Below, one piece after another: positions 41,792-50,282 of a stretch of 64,000 bases of DNA. Each line of letters starts with the position of its first letter. Within the stretch, counting starts at the first letter, position 1. The DNA is from CAZBDU01 sp964490725. GTDB taxonomy: Bacteria; Spirochaetota; Spirochaetia; SZUA-6; DRHE01. The notes beneath the pieces were generated by a model. It saw only the letters and a program-made list of their open reading frames with translations. It was not told where the DNA came from and did not search any database. A program made the position numbers and the translations under genes. The stretch spans positions 149,159-213,158 of the forward strand of contig CAZBDU010000001.1 of assembly GCA_964490725.1 (NCBI GenBank), read 5' to 3'.

Positions 41792-42206
41792 ACGGGGTAC
41801 GGTGAGCGCCGTCGAAGGGACGCTGGTGGTGATATCATGCCGGGAAAGCTGCTCCAACTGCGGCAACTGCGGGGAGAAGCCAGGCGCGGTGGTCCGGGCC
41901 GTGAACCGCCAGGGACTGGTGCTGTCGCCGGGCGACCTGGTGGAGTACGAGGTGAACTCGGCCAGGGCCCTGCGTGCGGGGTTCCTGCTGCTGGTCCTGC
42001 CGCTGCTGTTGTTCTTTCCTTTCTACTATGTCGCCTCGCTTGTTTCGGCATTGGAGCCGCTGCGAGTGCTGGCGGGGCTGGGCGGTGTGGCCGCAGGCGT
42101 CCTGGCCAACGTCCTCCTCAGGAGGGTGCGCGGCTCCCGGGAGGAGTATCCTGAGGTGGTGAAGAAGATACGCCCTGCGATGCAGGTCCTCGGCAGTAGG
42201 AATTGA
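41784..42206 (+). CDS. RseC/MucC-like membrane protein
   Basis: 140 residues. Short N-terminal cytoplasmic domain with the cysteine cluster CRESCSNCGNC (four Cys, an iron-sulfur-type pattern seen in RseC/RsxC-associated proteins), a beta section (GLVLSPGDLVEYEVN) and two transmembrane segments (LLLVLPLLLFFPFYYVASLV; LAGLGGVAAGVLANVLL). RseC proteins belong to SoxR-reducing or Rnf-type redox systems, none of which is in the window. Start overlaps the YmdB-like stop by eight bases; its last 89 bases overlap the convergent cheB. Confidence 0.8.
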   Translation: MIERGTVSAVEGTLVVISCRESCSNCGNCGEKPGAVVRAVNRQGLVLSPGDLVEYEVNSARALRAGFLLLVLPLLLFFPFYYVASLVSALEPLRVLAGLGGVAAGVLANVLLRRVRGSREEYPEVVKKIRPAMQVLGSRN

Positions 42207-43236
42207 TCGTCTCTGCCATCTGCGGGAGCGGCACCACCCTGTGGATGTGGCCGCGCTCGATGGCCGCCCTGGGCATGCCGAAGACCACGCTGCTGCGTTG
42301 GTCCTGCGCCAGCGTGATGCCTCCCAGACGGTAGACGGCTCCGATCTGCTCCGCCCCGTCGCGGCCCATTCCGGTCATGATGACGGCCAGGGCGTGGCCG
42401 CCGTACACGCGCGCCACCTCGGAAAAGAGCACGTCCGCCGAAGGGCGGTGCCCGTTCACCGGGGCCGCCTCGGAGAGGCGGACCACCCGCGCCAGGGGCA
42501 GCTCTTCGATGGTCAGGTGCCGGTCTCCGGGCGCGATCAGCACACGACCGCTGCGGATCAGGTCCCCGTCCCGGGCCTCCCGGATCTCCAGGGGGCTGGA
42601 CTTGTCCAGGCTGAGGGCGAACTCCTCGATGAAGCCCGCAGGCATGTGCTGCACCACCAGTAGGGGCGGCAGCCCCGCCTCCAGGAGCGGGATCATGCGG
42701 CGCAGCGCGGAGGGCCCGCCGGTGGAGATGCCGATGGCCACCACCTCGATCCGCCCCGCCGGAGGCCGTGGCAGAGGCTCCGCCGGCGGAGCTGCGGCGG
42801 GAGGGGGCTCCTGGAAACCAGCCTCTTCGGGCCTTCGCCCTCCGTAGGCGCGCACCAGTTGCAGCAGCTGATCCCGGGTGCGCTCCAGGTCTCCACTCTC
42901 ACCGGAGGGTTTCAGCACGAAATCCGCCGCTCCCAGGGCCAGCGCCTCCATGGTGATGCGCGCTCCCTTTCTGGCCAGGGAGGAGAGGATGATCACCGGC
43001 GTCTCGATGCCGCGGCGCCTGCGCTCCTCCAGAAACTGGATGCCGTTCATCTGTGGCATTTCCAGGTCCAGGATCACCAGATCGGGGTGGAGGGTTTCCA
43101 GCTTCTTCAGCGCGAAGGCTCCGTCCACGGCCTTGCCCACCACCTCCACATCCTGAGTGGAGGCGAAGAACCTCCCGACCATGTTGCGGATCAACGCCGA
43201 ATCGTCGACCACCAGCACGCGGATCTTCTCAGCCAC
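42118..43236 (-). CDS. cheB: Chemotaxis protein-glutamate methylesterase/deamidase
   Basis: 372 residues. Receiver domain 1-125 with VLVVDDSALIRNMV, phosphoacceptor D57 in LVILDLEMPQMNG and Lys in DFVLKPSG; a Pro/Ala-rich linker; then the methylesterase domain with catalytic Ser in GISTGGPSALR, His in VVQHMPAGFIEEF and Asp in MTGMGRDGAEQIG. Removes methyl groups from chemoreceptors to reset adaptation. The tail after INSYC is a disordered Pro/Ser-rich extension whose coding region overlaps the convergent rseC-like gene by 89 bases. Co-transcribed after cheR (eight-base overlap). Confidence 0.95.
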   Translation of the reverse strand: MAEKIRVLVVDDSALIRNMVGRFFASTQDVEVVGKAVDGAFALKKLETLHPDLVILDLEMPQMNGIQFLEERRRRGIETPVIILSSLARKGARITMEALALGAADFVLKPSGESGDLERTRDQLLQLVRAYGGRRPEEAGFQEPPPAAAPPAEPLPRPPAGRIEVVAIGISTGGPSALRRMIPLLEAGLPPLLVVQHMPAGFIEEFALSLDKSSPLEIREARDGDLIRSGRVLIAPGDRHLTIEELPLARVVRLSEAAPVNGHRPSADVLFSEVARVYGGHALAVIMTGMGRDGAEQIGAVYRLGGITLAQDQRSSVVFGMPRAAIERGHIHRVVPLPQMAETINSYCRGPASQGVSSSPPQDTPPGSRAPS

Positions 43237-44065
43237 CGCTTCCTCGCTCCCCTTCCATCCTGGCGTACAGCGTGGTCCACTCGGTCTTGATGAACTGAAA
43301 CCGGCTCTCCATCCCGAACAGGCTCTCCGAGTGCCCGATGAACAGGTAGGAGTGATCGGTCATGGCCCGGAAGAAACGATCCACCACGGCCTTCTGGGCC
43401 TCCGCGTCGAAGTAGATCAGCACGTTGCGGCAGAACACGATGTCCACGTCTTTCTGGCCGCTGTCGAACTTGAGGTTGTGGTAGTCGAACTTGACGGTAC
43501 GCCGCACCTGGTCCTTGACGTGGTAGCCCTCGCGCTTTTTCTCGAAATACTTGCTCAGGTACGGCTCCGGAACACCACCGATGCGGCTCTCCGGGTAGAA
43601 AGCCTCCTGGGCAATCATGAGGCTGCGCAGGCTCAGGTCGGAAGCCACGATCTCGAACCTGACCTCCGGGGGACAGTGTTCCAGAAGCACCATGGCCACG
43701 GAGAATGGCTCTTCCCCGGTGGCGCACCCTGCGCTCCACACCTTGAGCCGGTTCTGCCGGCGCTCCCGTTTCAGCCGCAGCAGGTCGGGAAGCACGTGCT
43801 TCTCCAGGGCGGCGAAGTGACCGGTGTTGCGGAAGAAGCGGGTCAGGTTGGTGGTCACTGCGTCGAGGAGGACCTTCATCTCCTCGGGATCCTGCCGGAT
43901 CCTGCGGTGGTACTCCTCCACCGTGGCCAGCCCGGTGGCCTTCAGCCGCTCTCTCAGCCTGCTCTCCAGGATCATGCGGTTGGAGTTGTGGAAGTGCAGG
44001 CCGCTCTGTTCGTAGATCAGCTCTTTGATAAGGGTGAACTCATGGTCGGTGAGGAAGCTGGCCAC
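43229..44065 (-). CDS. cheR: Chemotaxis protein methyltransferase
   Basis: 278 residues. N-terminal helical domain (FTLIKELIYEQSGLHFHNSN) and a SAM-binding domain with AVTTNLTRFFRN, the glycine-rich WSAGCATGEEPFSVAMVL, and FCRNVLIYFDAEAQ near the end. Methylates chemoreceptor glutamates. GTG start preceded by AAGG and a strong promoter. The cheR-cheB pair implies a motile cell with chemoreceptors encoded elsewhere. Confidence 0.95.
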   Translation of the reverse strand: MASFLTDHEFTLIKELIYEQSGLHFHNSNRMILESRLRERLKATGLATVEEYHRRIRQDPEEMKVLLDAVTTNLTRFFRNTGHFAALEKHVLPDLLRLKRERRQNRLKVWSAGCATGEEPFSVAMVLLEHCPPEVRFEIVASDLSLRSLMIAQEAFYPESRIGGVPEPYLSKYFEKKREGYHVKDQVRRTVKFDYHNLKFDSGQKDVDIVFCRNVLIYFDAEAQKAVVDRFFRAMTDHSYLFIGHSESLFGMESRFQFIKTEWTTLYARMEGERGSGG

Positions 44066-44095
44066 GGCTGCCTTGTCCGGTTTGAGGTTGTCCAG

Positions 44096-44124
44096 AGTCT
44101 ATTCACGCCCCGAGAGGCTGTCAA
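44096..44124 (-). promoter_or_regulatory. Promoter of cheR-cheB
   Basis: Minus strand TTGACA, 17 bases, TAGACT, about 30 bases before the cheR start codon. This is a sigma-70-type promoter rather than a motility-sigma (sigma-28) element. Confidence 0.6.
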
Positions 44125-44204
44125 TACTGGAGCCGGACTTGCCCGCCCGCCCTGTTTTCTCCATGCCGCGTGCTACATTTGAACCCAGGGGAGAGGCCGC
44201 TGAC

Positions 44205-44687
44205 ATGGTAGAGCTGAAGATCAAGGGATTTGCCCTGGACGAAGAAAAGATGCCCATCGTGATCCTGGCCGACGGCCAGCGCAGGGTGCTGCCCATCTGG
44301 ATCGGCCCCTTCGAGGCGAGCGCCATCATCGTCGAGCTGGAGGGCATCACTCCGCCGCGTCCGCTGACCCACGACCTGCTGGCGATGCACTTTCTGCGCC
44401 ACGGCTTTTCCATGGACCGGCTGGAGATATACGGGCACTCTCCCCAGGACTGCTACCGATCCAGGATCGTCTATCACCGCCGGATGCGCAGCTTCCTGAT
44501 GGAAGTGAGACCCAGCGACGGGCTGGCCCTGGCCGTGCGGCTGGGTGCCCCCATCGTGGCCCTGGAGGACCTGCTGGTGAAGCCCGACTCCAAGCTGGAC
44601 GGAAAGCCGGCCCCCTCCGCGGTCAGGCTGGCCTTCCTGAACACCGAGCACGCGGGGCTGCTGGGGACCTCGGTGCGGCTCAACTGA
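44205..44687 (+). CDS. Bifunctional nuclease family protein (DUF151)
   Basis: 160 residues covering the BFN/DUF151 domain: KIKGFALDEEKMPIVILADG, RVLPIWIGPFEASAIIVELE, PRPLTHDLLAMHFLRHGF and, after a linker, FLMEVRPSDGLALAVRLGAP. A related plant/bacterial protein has RNase/DNase activity, but the bacterial role is poorly understood. Starts at an ATG preceded by GGGGAG; a TGCTACATT extended -10-like sequence lies at 44172-44179. Between cheR (divergent) and pyrG. The 144 bases that follow hold only the pyrG promoter. Confidence 0.85.
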   Translation: MVELKIKGFALDEEKMPIVILADGQRRVLPIWIGPFEASAIIVELEGITPPRPLTHDLLAMHFLRHGFSMDRLEIYGHSPQDCYRSRIVYHRRMRSFLMEVRPSDGLALAVRLGAPIVALEDLLVKPDSKLDGKPAPSAVRLAFLNTEHAGLLGTSVRLN

Positions 44688-44793
44688 CTGGAGCCGCCCC
44701 GGAGCGGCCGCCGCAGGGCAGCTTGAGGCGGCCGGCCTGGGCCAGCGTTCCCCCACCGGGGCCGGGCGGCCCACCTTCAGGCCTAACCTTCAA

Positions 44794-44823
44794 TTGACAG
44801 TGCCGGGGCCTTCCGGGAATAAT
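44794..44823 (+). promoter_or_regulatory. Promoter of pyrG
   Basis: TTGACA, 18 bases, AATAAT, then eight bases to the ATG at 44832. Implies a 5' end at or within two bases of the start codon. Confidence 0.6.
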
Positions 44824-44831
44824 TGCTATTC

Positions 44832-46439
44832 ATGAGCGGCAAGTACATCTTCGTCACCGGCGGGGTCTGCTCCGGCCTGGGCAAGGGCGTGGCCGCTGCT
44901 TCGATCGGCAGCCTGCTTGAGAACCACGGCCTGCGCGTGCGGATGGTGAAGATCGATCCCTACATCAACGTGGACCCCGGAACGATGAGCCCTTACCAGC
45001 ACGGCGAGGTGTTCGTCACCGACGACGGCGCGGAGACCGACCTGGACCTGGGCAACTACGAGCGTTTCACCTCCTCCCCCCTGGGAAGAGCGAACTCCAT
45101 CACCACCGGGCAGATCTACCAGGAGGTGATCCGCAAGGAGCGGGAGGGGCGCTACCTCGGACGGACCGTCCAGGTGATCCCTCACATCACCGACGAGATC
45201 AAGCACCGGGTCTTTCAGGTGGGCGATCGTGAGGAGGTGGACGTCACGATCATCGAGATCGGAGGCACCGTCGGCGACATCGAGTCGATCCCCTTTCTGG
45301 AGACCGCCAGACAGTTCATTCACGACCTGGGCAGGAAAGACGTGCTGTTCGTCCATCTCACCCTGGTGCCCGCCGTCTCCGACGGCGAGCTGAAGACCAA
45401 GCCCACCCAGCACTCGGTGAAGTCGCTGCGGGAGATCGGCATTCAGCCGGACGTTCTCCTGTGCCGCTGCCAGGTGCCGCTGCCGGAGGTGCTGAAGCGC
45501 AAGATCTCGCTGTTCACGAACGTGGAGGACGAGGCGGTGATCTCCGCCTACGACGTGGAGCACACCATCTACGAGATCCCCTTGAGCTTTGCCCGGCAGA
45601 AGGTGAACGAGATCATCCTGCGCAAGCTGGGGCTGAAGCAGACCGACTGCCGCCTCAGCGGGTGGCAGGAGGTGGTGGATACCTACCGCAACGCCGAACG
45701 CAGCGCCCGCATCGGGCTGGTGGGCAAGTACACCGAGCTGCTGGATTCCTACAAGTCGATCTACGAGGCCCTTTTCCACGGCGGCATCGCCAACAAGGGC
45801 AGGATCGACCTGGTGAAGGTGGACTCCGATCAGCTTTCGGCGGAGAAGGCCGGCGAGACCCTGGGGGGGCTGGACGGTATTCTGATTCCCGGCGGGTTCG
45901 GCCAGCGGGGGATCGAGGGAATGATCGCCGCCGCCGGCTACGCCCGCCGGAGCGGGGTGCCCTGTCTGGGCATCTGCCTGGGGATGCAGGTGATGGTCAT
46001 CGAGTACGCTCGAGGCGTTCTGGGCTGGGAGGACGCCAACAGCACCGAGTTCGTGCCCAACACCACCCACCCGGTGATCAGCCTCCTGGAAGAGCAGATC
46101 GACGTGAAGGTCTACGGCGGGACCATGCGCCTGGGGGCGAGCGAGACCAGATTGATGCCCGGCACCCGGATTCGGGAGATCTACGGCCAGGAGATCATCC
46201 TGGAGCGCCACCGCCATCGCTACGAGGTCTCCAACCTGCTGCGCCCGCAGCTGGAAGAGGCTGGCCTGATCACGAGCGGGTTCACACTGGACGGGGCGCT
46301 GGTGGAGTCGCTGGAGTGGCCCGACCACCCCTGGGGGATCGGGGTGCAGTACCACCCGGAGTTCAGGTCCAAACCCGTCTCTCCCCATCCTTTGTTCTCG
46401 GGCTTTGTGAGAGCCTGCCTGGATCACGGCGGTGATTAG
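44832..46439 (+). CDS. pyrG: CTP synthase
   Basis: 535 residues. Converts UTP to CTP with glutamine. Synthetase domain 1-265: KYIFVTGGVCSGLGKGVAAA with the P-loop and KIDPYINVDPGTMSPYQHGE; glutaminase domain with catalytic Cys382 in PCLGICLGMQ and the His-Glu pair in GVQYHPEF. Length and motifs are standard. CTP also feeds CDP-lipid and CMP-sugar routes. The stop overlaps lptC by eight bases, so pyrG probably co-expresses the lpt genes. Confidence 0.97.
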   Translation: MSGKYIFVTGGVCSGLGKGVAAASIGSLLENHGLRVRMVKIDPYINVDPGTMSPYQHGEVFVTDDGAETDLDLGNYERFTSSPLGRANSITTGQIYQEVIRKEREGRYLGRTVQVIPHITDEIKHRVFQVGDREEVDVTIIEIGGTVGDIESIPFLETARQFIHDLGRKDVLFVHLTLVPAVSDGELKTKPTQHSVKSLREIGIQPDVLLCRCQVPLPEVLKRKISLFTNVEDEAVISAYDVEHTIYEIPLSFARQKVNEIILRKLGLKQTDCRLSGWQEVVDTYRNAERSARIGLVGKYTELLDSYKSIYEALFHGGIANKGRIDLVKVDSDQLSAEKAGETLGGLDGILIPGGFGQRGIEGMIAAAGYARRSGVPCLGICLGMQVMVIEYARGVLGWEDANSTEFVPNTTHPVISLLEEQIDVKVYGGTMRLGASETRLMPGTRIREIYGQEIILERHRHRYEVSNLLRPQLEEAGLITSGFTLDGALVESLEWPDHPWGIGVQYHPEFRSKPVSPHPLFSGFVRACLDHGGD

Positions 46440-46983
46440 GGTCGCCCTCGCCCTGGCCCTGCTCCTGCTGGCCGCCTGCAGCCTGGACTACCGGGAGGCG
46501 ATGGTGGAGGAGGATATCCACCGGGAGACCCCCGATACGGTGATGGACGACTTCACCCACACCATCGTCTCCGGGGGTCATGTGACGGTGGTGCTGGAGG
46601 CCCGCCAGGCCCTGGAGTACGGCAAGAAGAAACAGACCGTGTTGAAAGACGTACGCTACCGGGAGTTCGACTCCGACGGGCGGCTGGTCGTGGAGGGCAG
46701 CGCCGATGAGGCCCTCTTCGAGACCGACAGCGAGAACGCAACCCTGGAAGGCTCCATCGTGATCCACTCCGTGAAGGAGAAGGCGGTGCTGCACGCATCG
46801 AAGCTGACCTGGACCCGGGACGGGCGGGTTCTGGAAGGCGAGCCGCAGGAACGGGTGCGGCTGGACAAGGAGGACGGCTCCTTCGTGGAGGGCGCGGGGT
46901 TCCGCGCGGACCTGCGCCGGGGCAGGGTGGAGTTCGGCTCGGCCGTCGAGGGAAGCTATGTCCAGGACGAGGAGGAGCAGTAG
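46432..46983 (+). CDS. lptC: LPS/lipid export protein LptC
   Basis: 183 residues. The N-terminus VALALALLLLAACS carries a lipobox (LAAC, Cys near residue 16), unlike the membrane-anchored E. coli protein. The mature part is a run of OstA-type beta strands (HTIVSGGHVTVVLEARQALE, KQTVLKDVRYREFDSDGRLV, GSADEALFETDSENATLEGS), forming the half-jellyroll that relays lipid from LptFG to LptA. GTG start overlapping pyrG. Annotation rests on this strand pattern and on being immediately followed by lptA and lptB. Confidence 0.85.
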   Translation: MIRVALALALLLLAACSLDYREAMVEEDIHRETPDTVMDDFTHTIVSGGHVTVVLEARQALEYGKKKQTVLKDVRYREFDSDGRLVVEGSADEALFETDSENATLEGSIVIHSVKEKAVLHASKLTWTRDGRVLEGEPQERVRLDKEDGSFVEGAGFRADLRRGRVEFGSAVEGSYVQDEEEQ

Positions 46984-47752
46984 GCTCGCCGCGGTCGGGC
47001 TGCTTCTGGCGCTGCTTGCCGTCCGGACCGTCCCTGCCGCCCAGACTTTCCGCTTCAGTGGCGACCGCATGGAAACGGTGCTGACCAAGGGTCGGGAGCG
47101 CACCGTGCTCACCGGCAACGCCGTCGTGGAGACCGAGGAGAACGTCATCCGGGCGGACGTGATGGAGCTCTACGGGCCGGAGTTCCGCTTCATCCACTGC
47201 CGCGGCAACGTGCGGGTGCTGAACCAGACCAAGGGGATCGAGCTCTCCGGGGAGGAGCTGCTGTACAACCGCGATGAAAAGGTGATCCGCGTGGACGGCA
47301 ACGTCGTGCTCCTGGACAAGAAGAACGAAATCGTGGTCAAGGGAGGCTTCCTGGAGAACTGGGAAGACCGCGACGAGACGGTGATCCAGATCGGTGTGCG
47401 CATCCTCAAGAAGGACCTGGTGTGCCGTTCCGAGTATGCCCGCTACCTGCGCGGCGAGGATCTCCTGGAGCTGTCCGGTATGCCCCTGGTGCGCTGGAAG
47501 GGCGACGAGTACCAGGCCTTGAAGATCTACATCGACCTGGAGGACGACACCATTCGCATGGAGGGAGACATCCGCGGAACGGTCACCTCCACGGAGGAGG
47601 CCCCCGCGGAGGGCGGAGGGAAGGCCCCCGCGGAGGGCGGAGGGAAGGCCCCCGCGGAGGGCGGAGGGAAGGCCCCCGCGGAGGGCGGAGGGAAGGCCGC
47701 TTCCGAGGGCGGCGCGGCGGGCTCCGCGCCGAAGGACGGGCAGGGGCCATGA
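46958..47752 (+). CDS. lptA: LptA/OstA periplasmic lipid-transport protein with a repeat tail
   Basis: 264 residues: signal peptide (RLAAVGLLLALLAVRTVPAA), then an OstA domain of regularly spaced strands (GRERTVLTGNAVVETEENVI, NVRVLNQTKGIELSGEELLY, KVIRVDGNVVLLDKKNEIVV) that polymerises into the bridge carrying LPS-like lipid to the outer membrane. The last 60 residues are low-complexity and contain four copies of APAEGGGK encoded by a 24-bp tandem repeat, an addition not typical of LptA. Overlaps lptC by 26 bases and lptB by four (ATGA). Confidence 0.88.
   Translation: MSRTRRSSRLAAVGLLLALLAVRTVPAAQTFRFSGDRMETVLTKGRERTVLTGNAVVETEENVIRADVMELYGPEFRFIHCRGNVRVLNQTKGIELSGEELLYNRDEKVIRVDGNVVLLDKKNEIVVKGGFLENWEDRDETVIQIGVRILKKDLVCRSEYARYLRGEDLLELSGMPLVRWKGDEYQALKIYIDLEDDTIRMEGDIRGTVTSTEEAPAEGGGKAPAEGGGKAPAEGGGKAPAEGGGKAASEGGAAGSAPKDGQGP
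47600..47695 (+). repeat. Four perfect 24-bp tandem repeats inside lptA
   Basis: Four consecutive identical units of gcccccgcggagggcggagggaag's 24-base type (first at 47600, others at 47624, 47648, 47672), followed by a partial degenerate unit. Each codes eight residues (APAEGGGK) in frame, so copy-number change would keep the reading frame. Confidence 0.95.
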
Positions 47753-48483
47753 GCGGCCGCAGCAGGCTGGTGGTCGAAGGCCTGGCCAAGTCATTCGGCC
47801 GCAAGGTTGCCGTGAGAGACGTCAGCTTCTCCATGGAGGTCGGAGAGGTGGTGGGCCTTCTGGGCCCCAACGGCGCCGGCAAGACCACCGTTTTCTACAT
47901 GATCGTGGGCTTCATCCGGCCCAACGCCGGAAAGATCTTTCTGGACGGCTCGAACATCTCGCACCTGCCCATGTACAAGCGGGCTCAAGCGGGCATCTCC
48001 TACCTCCCCCAGGAGCCCTCGGTGTTCCGCAAGCTCACGGTGGAGCAGAACATCTGGGCCATTCTGGAGACCCGGCGCGACCTGAGCAGCGGCGAGCGGC
48101 GGTACACGCTGGACCGGCTGCTGGAGGAGCTGGGCATCCAGGCGGTTCGGCGGCAGAAGGCCTACACTCTGTCCGGCGGGGAGCGGCGGCGCACCGAGAT
48201 CGCTCGCTCCCTGGCCATCGAGCCGCGCTTTCTGCTGCTGGACGAGCCGTTCGCCGGGATCGATCCCATCGCCGTCTATGAGATCAAGCGCATCGCCTCG
48301 GAGCTCTCCCGCAAGGGCATCGGCGTGCTGCTCACCGATCACAACGTGCGGGACACCCTGGAGATCACCCACCGGGCATACATCATCAACCTGGGGGAGA
48401 TCGTGGTGAGCGGGGGCAAGGACGAGGTGCTGGCCAGCGAGCTGGCCCGCAGAATCTACCTGGGCGCGGAGTTCCGCATGTGA
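47749..48483 (+). CDS. lptB: LPS export ABC transporter ATPase
   Basis: 244 residues with the single ABC domain of LptB: Walker A GLLGPNGAGKTTVFYMIVGF, Q-loop YLPQEPSVFRKLTVEQNIWA, signature YTLSGGERRRTEIARSL, Walker B FLLLDEPFAGIDPIAV and the switch His in LTDHNVRDTLEI. LptB dimers drive LptF/LptG to extract lipid from the inner membrane. The upstream lptC-lptA order and downstream rpoN-hpf are the same as in the proteobacterial rpoN region. Its permease partners are not adjacent; the pair at 34.5-37.2 kb is the best candidate. Confidence 0.95.
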   Translation: MSGRSRLVVEGLAKSFGRKVAVRDVSFSMEVGEVVGLLGPNGAGKTTVFYMIVGFIRPNAGKIFLDGSNISHLPMYKRAQAGISYLPQEPSVFRKLTVEQNIWAILETRRDLSSGERRYTLDRLLEELGIQAVRRQKAYTLSGGERRRTEIARSLAIEPRFLLLDEPFAGIDPIAVYEIKRIASELSRKGIGVLLTDHNVRDTLEITHRAYIINLGEIVVSGGKDEVLASELARRIYLGAEFRM

Positions 48484-48514
48484 GCGCCGGCGGCCGGGCC
48501 CGGGCGGCCGGTCG

Positions 48515-48544
48515 TTGACAAGTCCCGGGCGAATCGGTCAGAAT
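48515..48544 (+). promoter_or_regulatory. Promoter of rpoN
   Basis: TTGACA, 18 bases, CAGAAT, then six bases to the ATG at 48551; the expected transcription start coincides with the start codon. A GC-rich inverted repeat precedes it at 48490-48510 but has no T-run. Confidence 0.5.
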
Positions 48545-48550
48545 TAGGGC

Positions 48551-49936
48551 ATGCTGCAGTCTCAGCGGCCGGTGCTGCGCCACGAACAGCGCCTGAGAAT
48601 GACGCCGCAGCTGTACCAGGCCATCAAGATCATGGCCATGCCGGTGCAGGATTTGCGCACCAGCATCGACGAGGAGCTGGAGAAGAACCCTGCCCTGGAG
48701 GTGGTGGAGGACCGTTCCATGGTCTCCATCGACGAGGCCGAGCAAGATCGGCGCCAGCCGGAGGAGGCGGACTACTTCGACGACGCGTCCGACCCCGGCT
48801 TTATCCGCGAACGCAGCGGCGACGGCGGCGAGGACGCCAAGAGAAACTTCATCGAGGGGGTGCTGACCAGACCGGAGTCGCTGCAGGAACACCTCCTCTG
48901 GCAGCTGCGGCTGCAGCCCATCACTGCGGAGGAGTTCCGCATCGGGGAGCTTCTGATCCGCAACCTGGACGACAACGGGTTTCACAAGGAGCCCCCCGAA
49001 ACCCTGGTCAGCGCGCAGGAGCTGCCGCTTCTGTCGCGGGTCATGGCCGTCATCCGGTCCCTGGAGCCGGTGGGCACCTGCACTGCCGGCTACCGGGAGT
49101 CCCTGCTGGTGCAGATCGCTCATCATCCCGATCCCGTCCCGGGCGCCGCCGAGGCCATCGAGAAGCATCTGGATCTGCTGGAACGGGAGAAGTACGCCGA
49201 GCTGGCCCGCCGGCTGAAGACCACCCTGGAAGGGGTGGAACGGATCCGGGAGTTCCTCAAGGAGCTGGATCCCATGCCCGGGAGGAACTATACCTCGGAG
49301 AACCCGCGCTACGTGATCCCGGACGTGATGGTCAAGATGAAGGAGGGGCAGTTCGTCATTTACCTGAACGACTCCGAGATCCCGGTGCTGCGGGTGAATC
49401 CCCTGTTCTCGCGCCTGGGGGAGAGCCACGACCGCCCGCGGGAGAAGAAGGTGAACGCCTTCGTCAACAACGCGGTCCAGGACGCCCGCTGGTTCATCAG
49501 GGCCATCCGCCAGCGCAACGCCACGCTGCTCAAGGTCTCCAGGGCTCTTCTGGAGTTCCAGCGGGAGTTTTTCCGCCGGGGCCCCAAGTACCTGGTGCCG
49601 CTGACGCTGAAGGACATCGCCGGGGAGATAGGGGTTCACGAGGCCACTGTTTCCCGGGCCACCAATGGCAAGTATATTCAAACTGAGTGGGGACTGTTCG
49701 AGCTGAAGTACTTCTTCTCGAACTCGGTCCCCGGTTCGGCGCCCGGAGGCGGCCGCTTCTCCAAGGAAGGGGTCAAGCAGATGGTCAAGGAGATCATCGA
49801 GAGCGAGGGCAGGGGAAAGCACCTCACCGATCAGAAGATCACCGACCTTCTGGCCGAACGGGGTGTGAAGATCTCCCGGCGGACTGTCGCCAAGTACAGG
49901 AACGAGCTCGCCATCATGAGCTCTCATCACCGTTAG
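48551..49936 (+). CDS. rpoN: RNA polymerase sigma-54 factor
   Basis: 461 residues. Region I (1-55, RLRMTPQLYQAIKIMAMPVQ) binds activators; an acidic region II follows; the core-binding section includes EHLLWQLRLQPITAEEFRIG and LIRNLDDNGF; the DNA-binding part has the HTH DIAGEIGVHEATVSRATNGK and the RpoN box SRRTVAKYRNEL near the C-terminus. Two sigma-54 activators are encoded in this window (19255 and 53863). Followed after eight bases by hpf. Confidence 0.96.
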   Translation: MLQSQRPVLRHEQRLRMTPQLYQAIKIMAMPVQDLRTSIDEELEKNPALEVVEDRSMVSIDEAEQDRRQPEEADYFDDASDPGFIRERSGDGGEDAKRNFIEGVLTRPESLQEHLLWQLRLQPITAEEFRIGELLIRNLDDNGFHKEPPETLVSAQELPLLSRVMAVIRSLEPVGTCTAGYRESLLVQIAHHPDPVPGAAEAIEKHLDLLEREKYAELARRLKTTLEGVERIREFLKELDPMPGRNYTSENPRYVIPDVMVKMKEGQFVIYLNDSEIPVLRVNPLFSRLGESHDRPREKKVNAFVNNAVQDARWFIRAIRQRNATLLKVSRALLEFQREFFRRGPKYLVPLTLKDIAGEIGVHEATVSRATNGKYIQTEWGLFELKYFFSNSVPGSAPGGGRFSKEGVKQMVKEIIESEGRGKHLTDQKITDLLAERGVKISRRTVAKYRNELAIMSSHHR

Positions 49937-49944
49937 GAGGGGCA

Positions 49945-50277
49945 ATGAACACAGAGATCAAGGGTGTGCACGTAGAGATCACGGACGAGATCCGGGACTT
50001 CGTGGACAAGAAGATGGCGCGCCTGGATTTCGCAAGGGAATATATCATCGACATGCTCTTCTCCTTCAGCCAGGAGAGCCGGGAGTTCAGGCTGGAGGTG
50101 AACGTCAACTTCCGCTGGGGGCACTCCATTCACGTACGGGTCGACAGCTACGACATGTTCGAGGGAATCGACCGGCTGTTCGACAAGATGGAGTTCAAGA
50201 TCCAGAAGGAAAAGGGCAAGGTTCAGGAACACAAGGGGCGGGACACCGTACGCACCGTGGAGAGCGCGGAGCAGTAG
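49945..50277 (+). CDS. hpf: Short ribosome hibernation-promoting factor
   Basis: 110 residues, the short HPF/YfiA type without the C-terminal dimerisation domain: NTEIKGVHVEITDEIRDFVD and VNVNFRWGHSIHVRVDSYDM, DMFEGIDRLFDKMEFKIQK. It sits in the 30S decoding region and inactivates ribosomes in slow growth. AGGAGG precedes the ATG. Position between rpoN and hprK matches rpoN operons elsewhere. Confidence 0.9.
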   Translation: MNTEIKGVHVEITDEIRDFVDKKMARLDFAREYIIDMLFSFSQESREFRLEVNVNFRWGHSIHVRVDSYDMFEGIDRLFDKMEFKIQKEKGKVQEHKGRDTVRTVESAEQ

Positions 50278-50282
50278 AGCCC

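Noticed and set aside
47600..47695. CRISPR-like array
   Set aside because: Repeats are directly adjacent without spacers and lie in frame within lptA.
48490..48510. Terminator after lptB
   Set aside because: The GC-rich inverted repeat is not followed by a T-run and lies just before the rpoN promoter.
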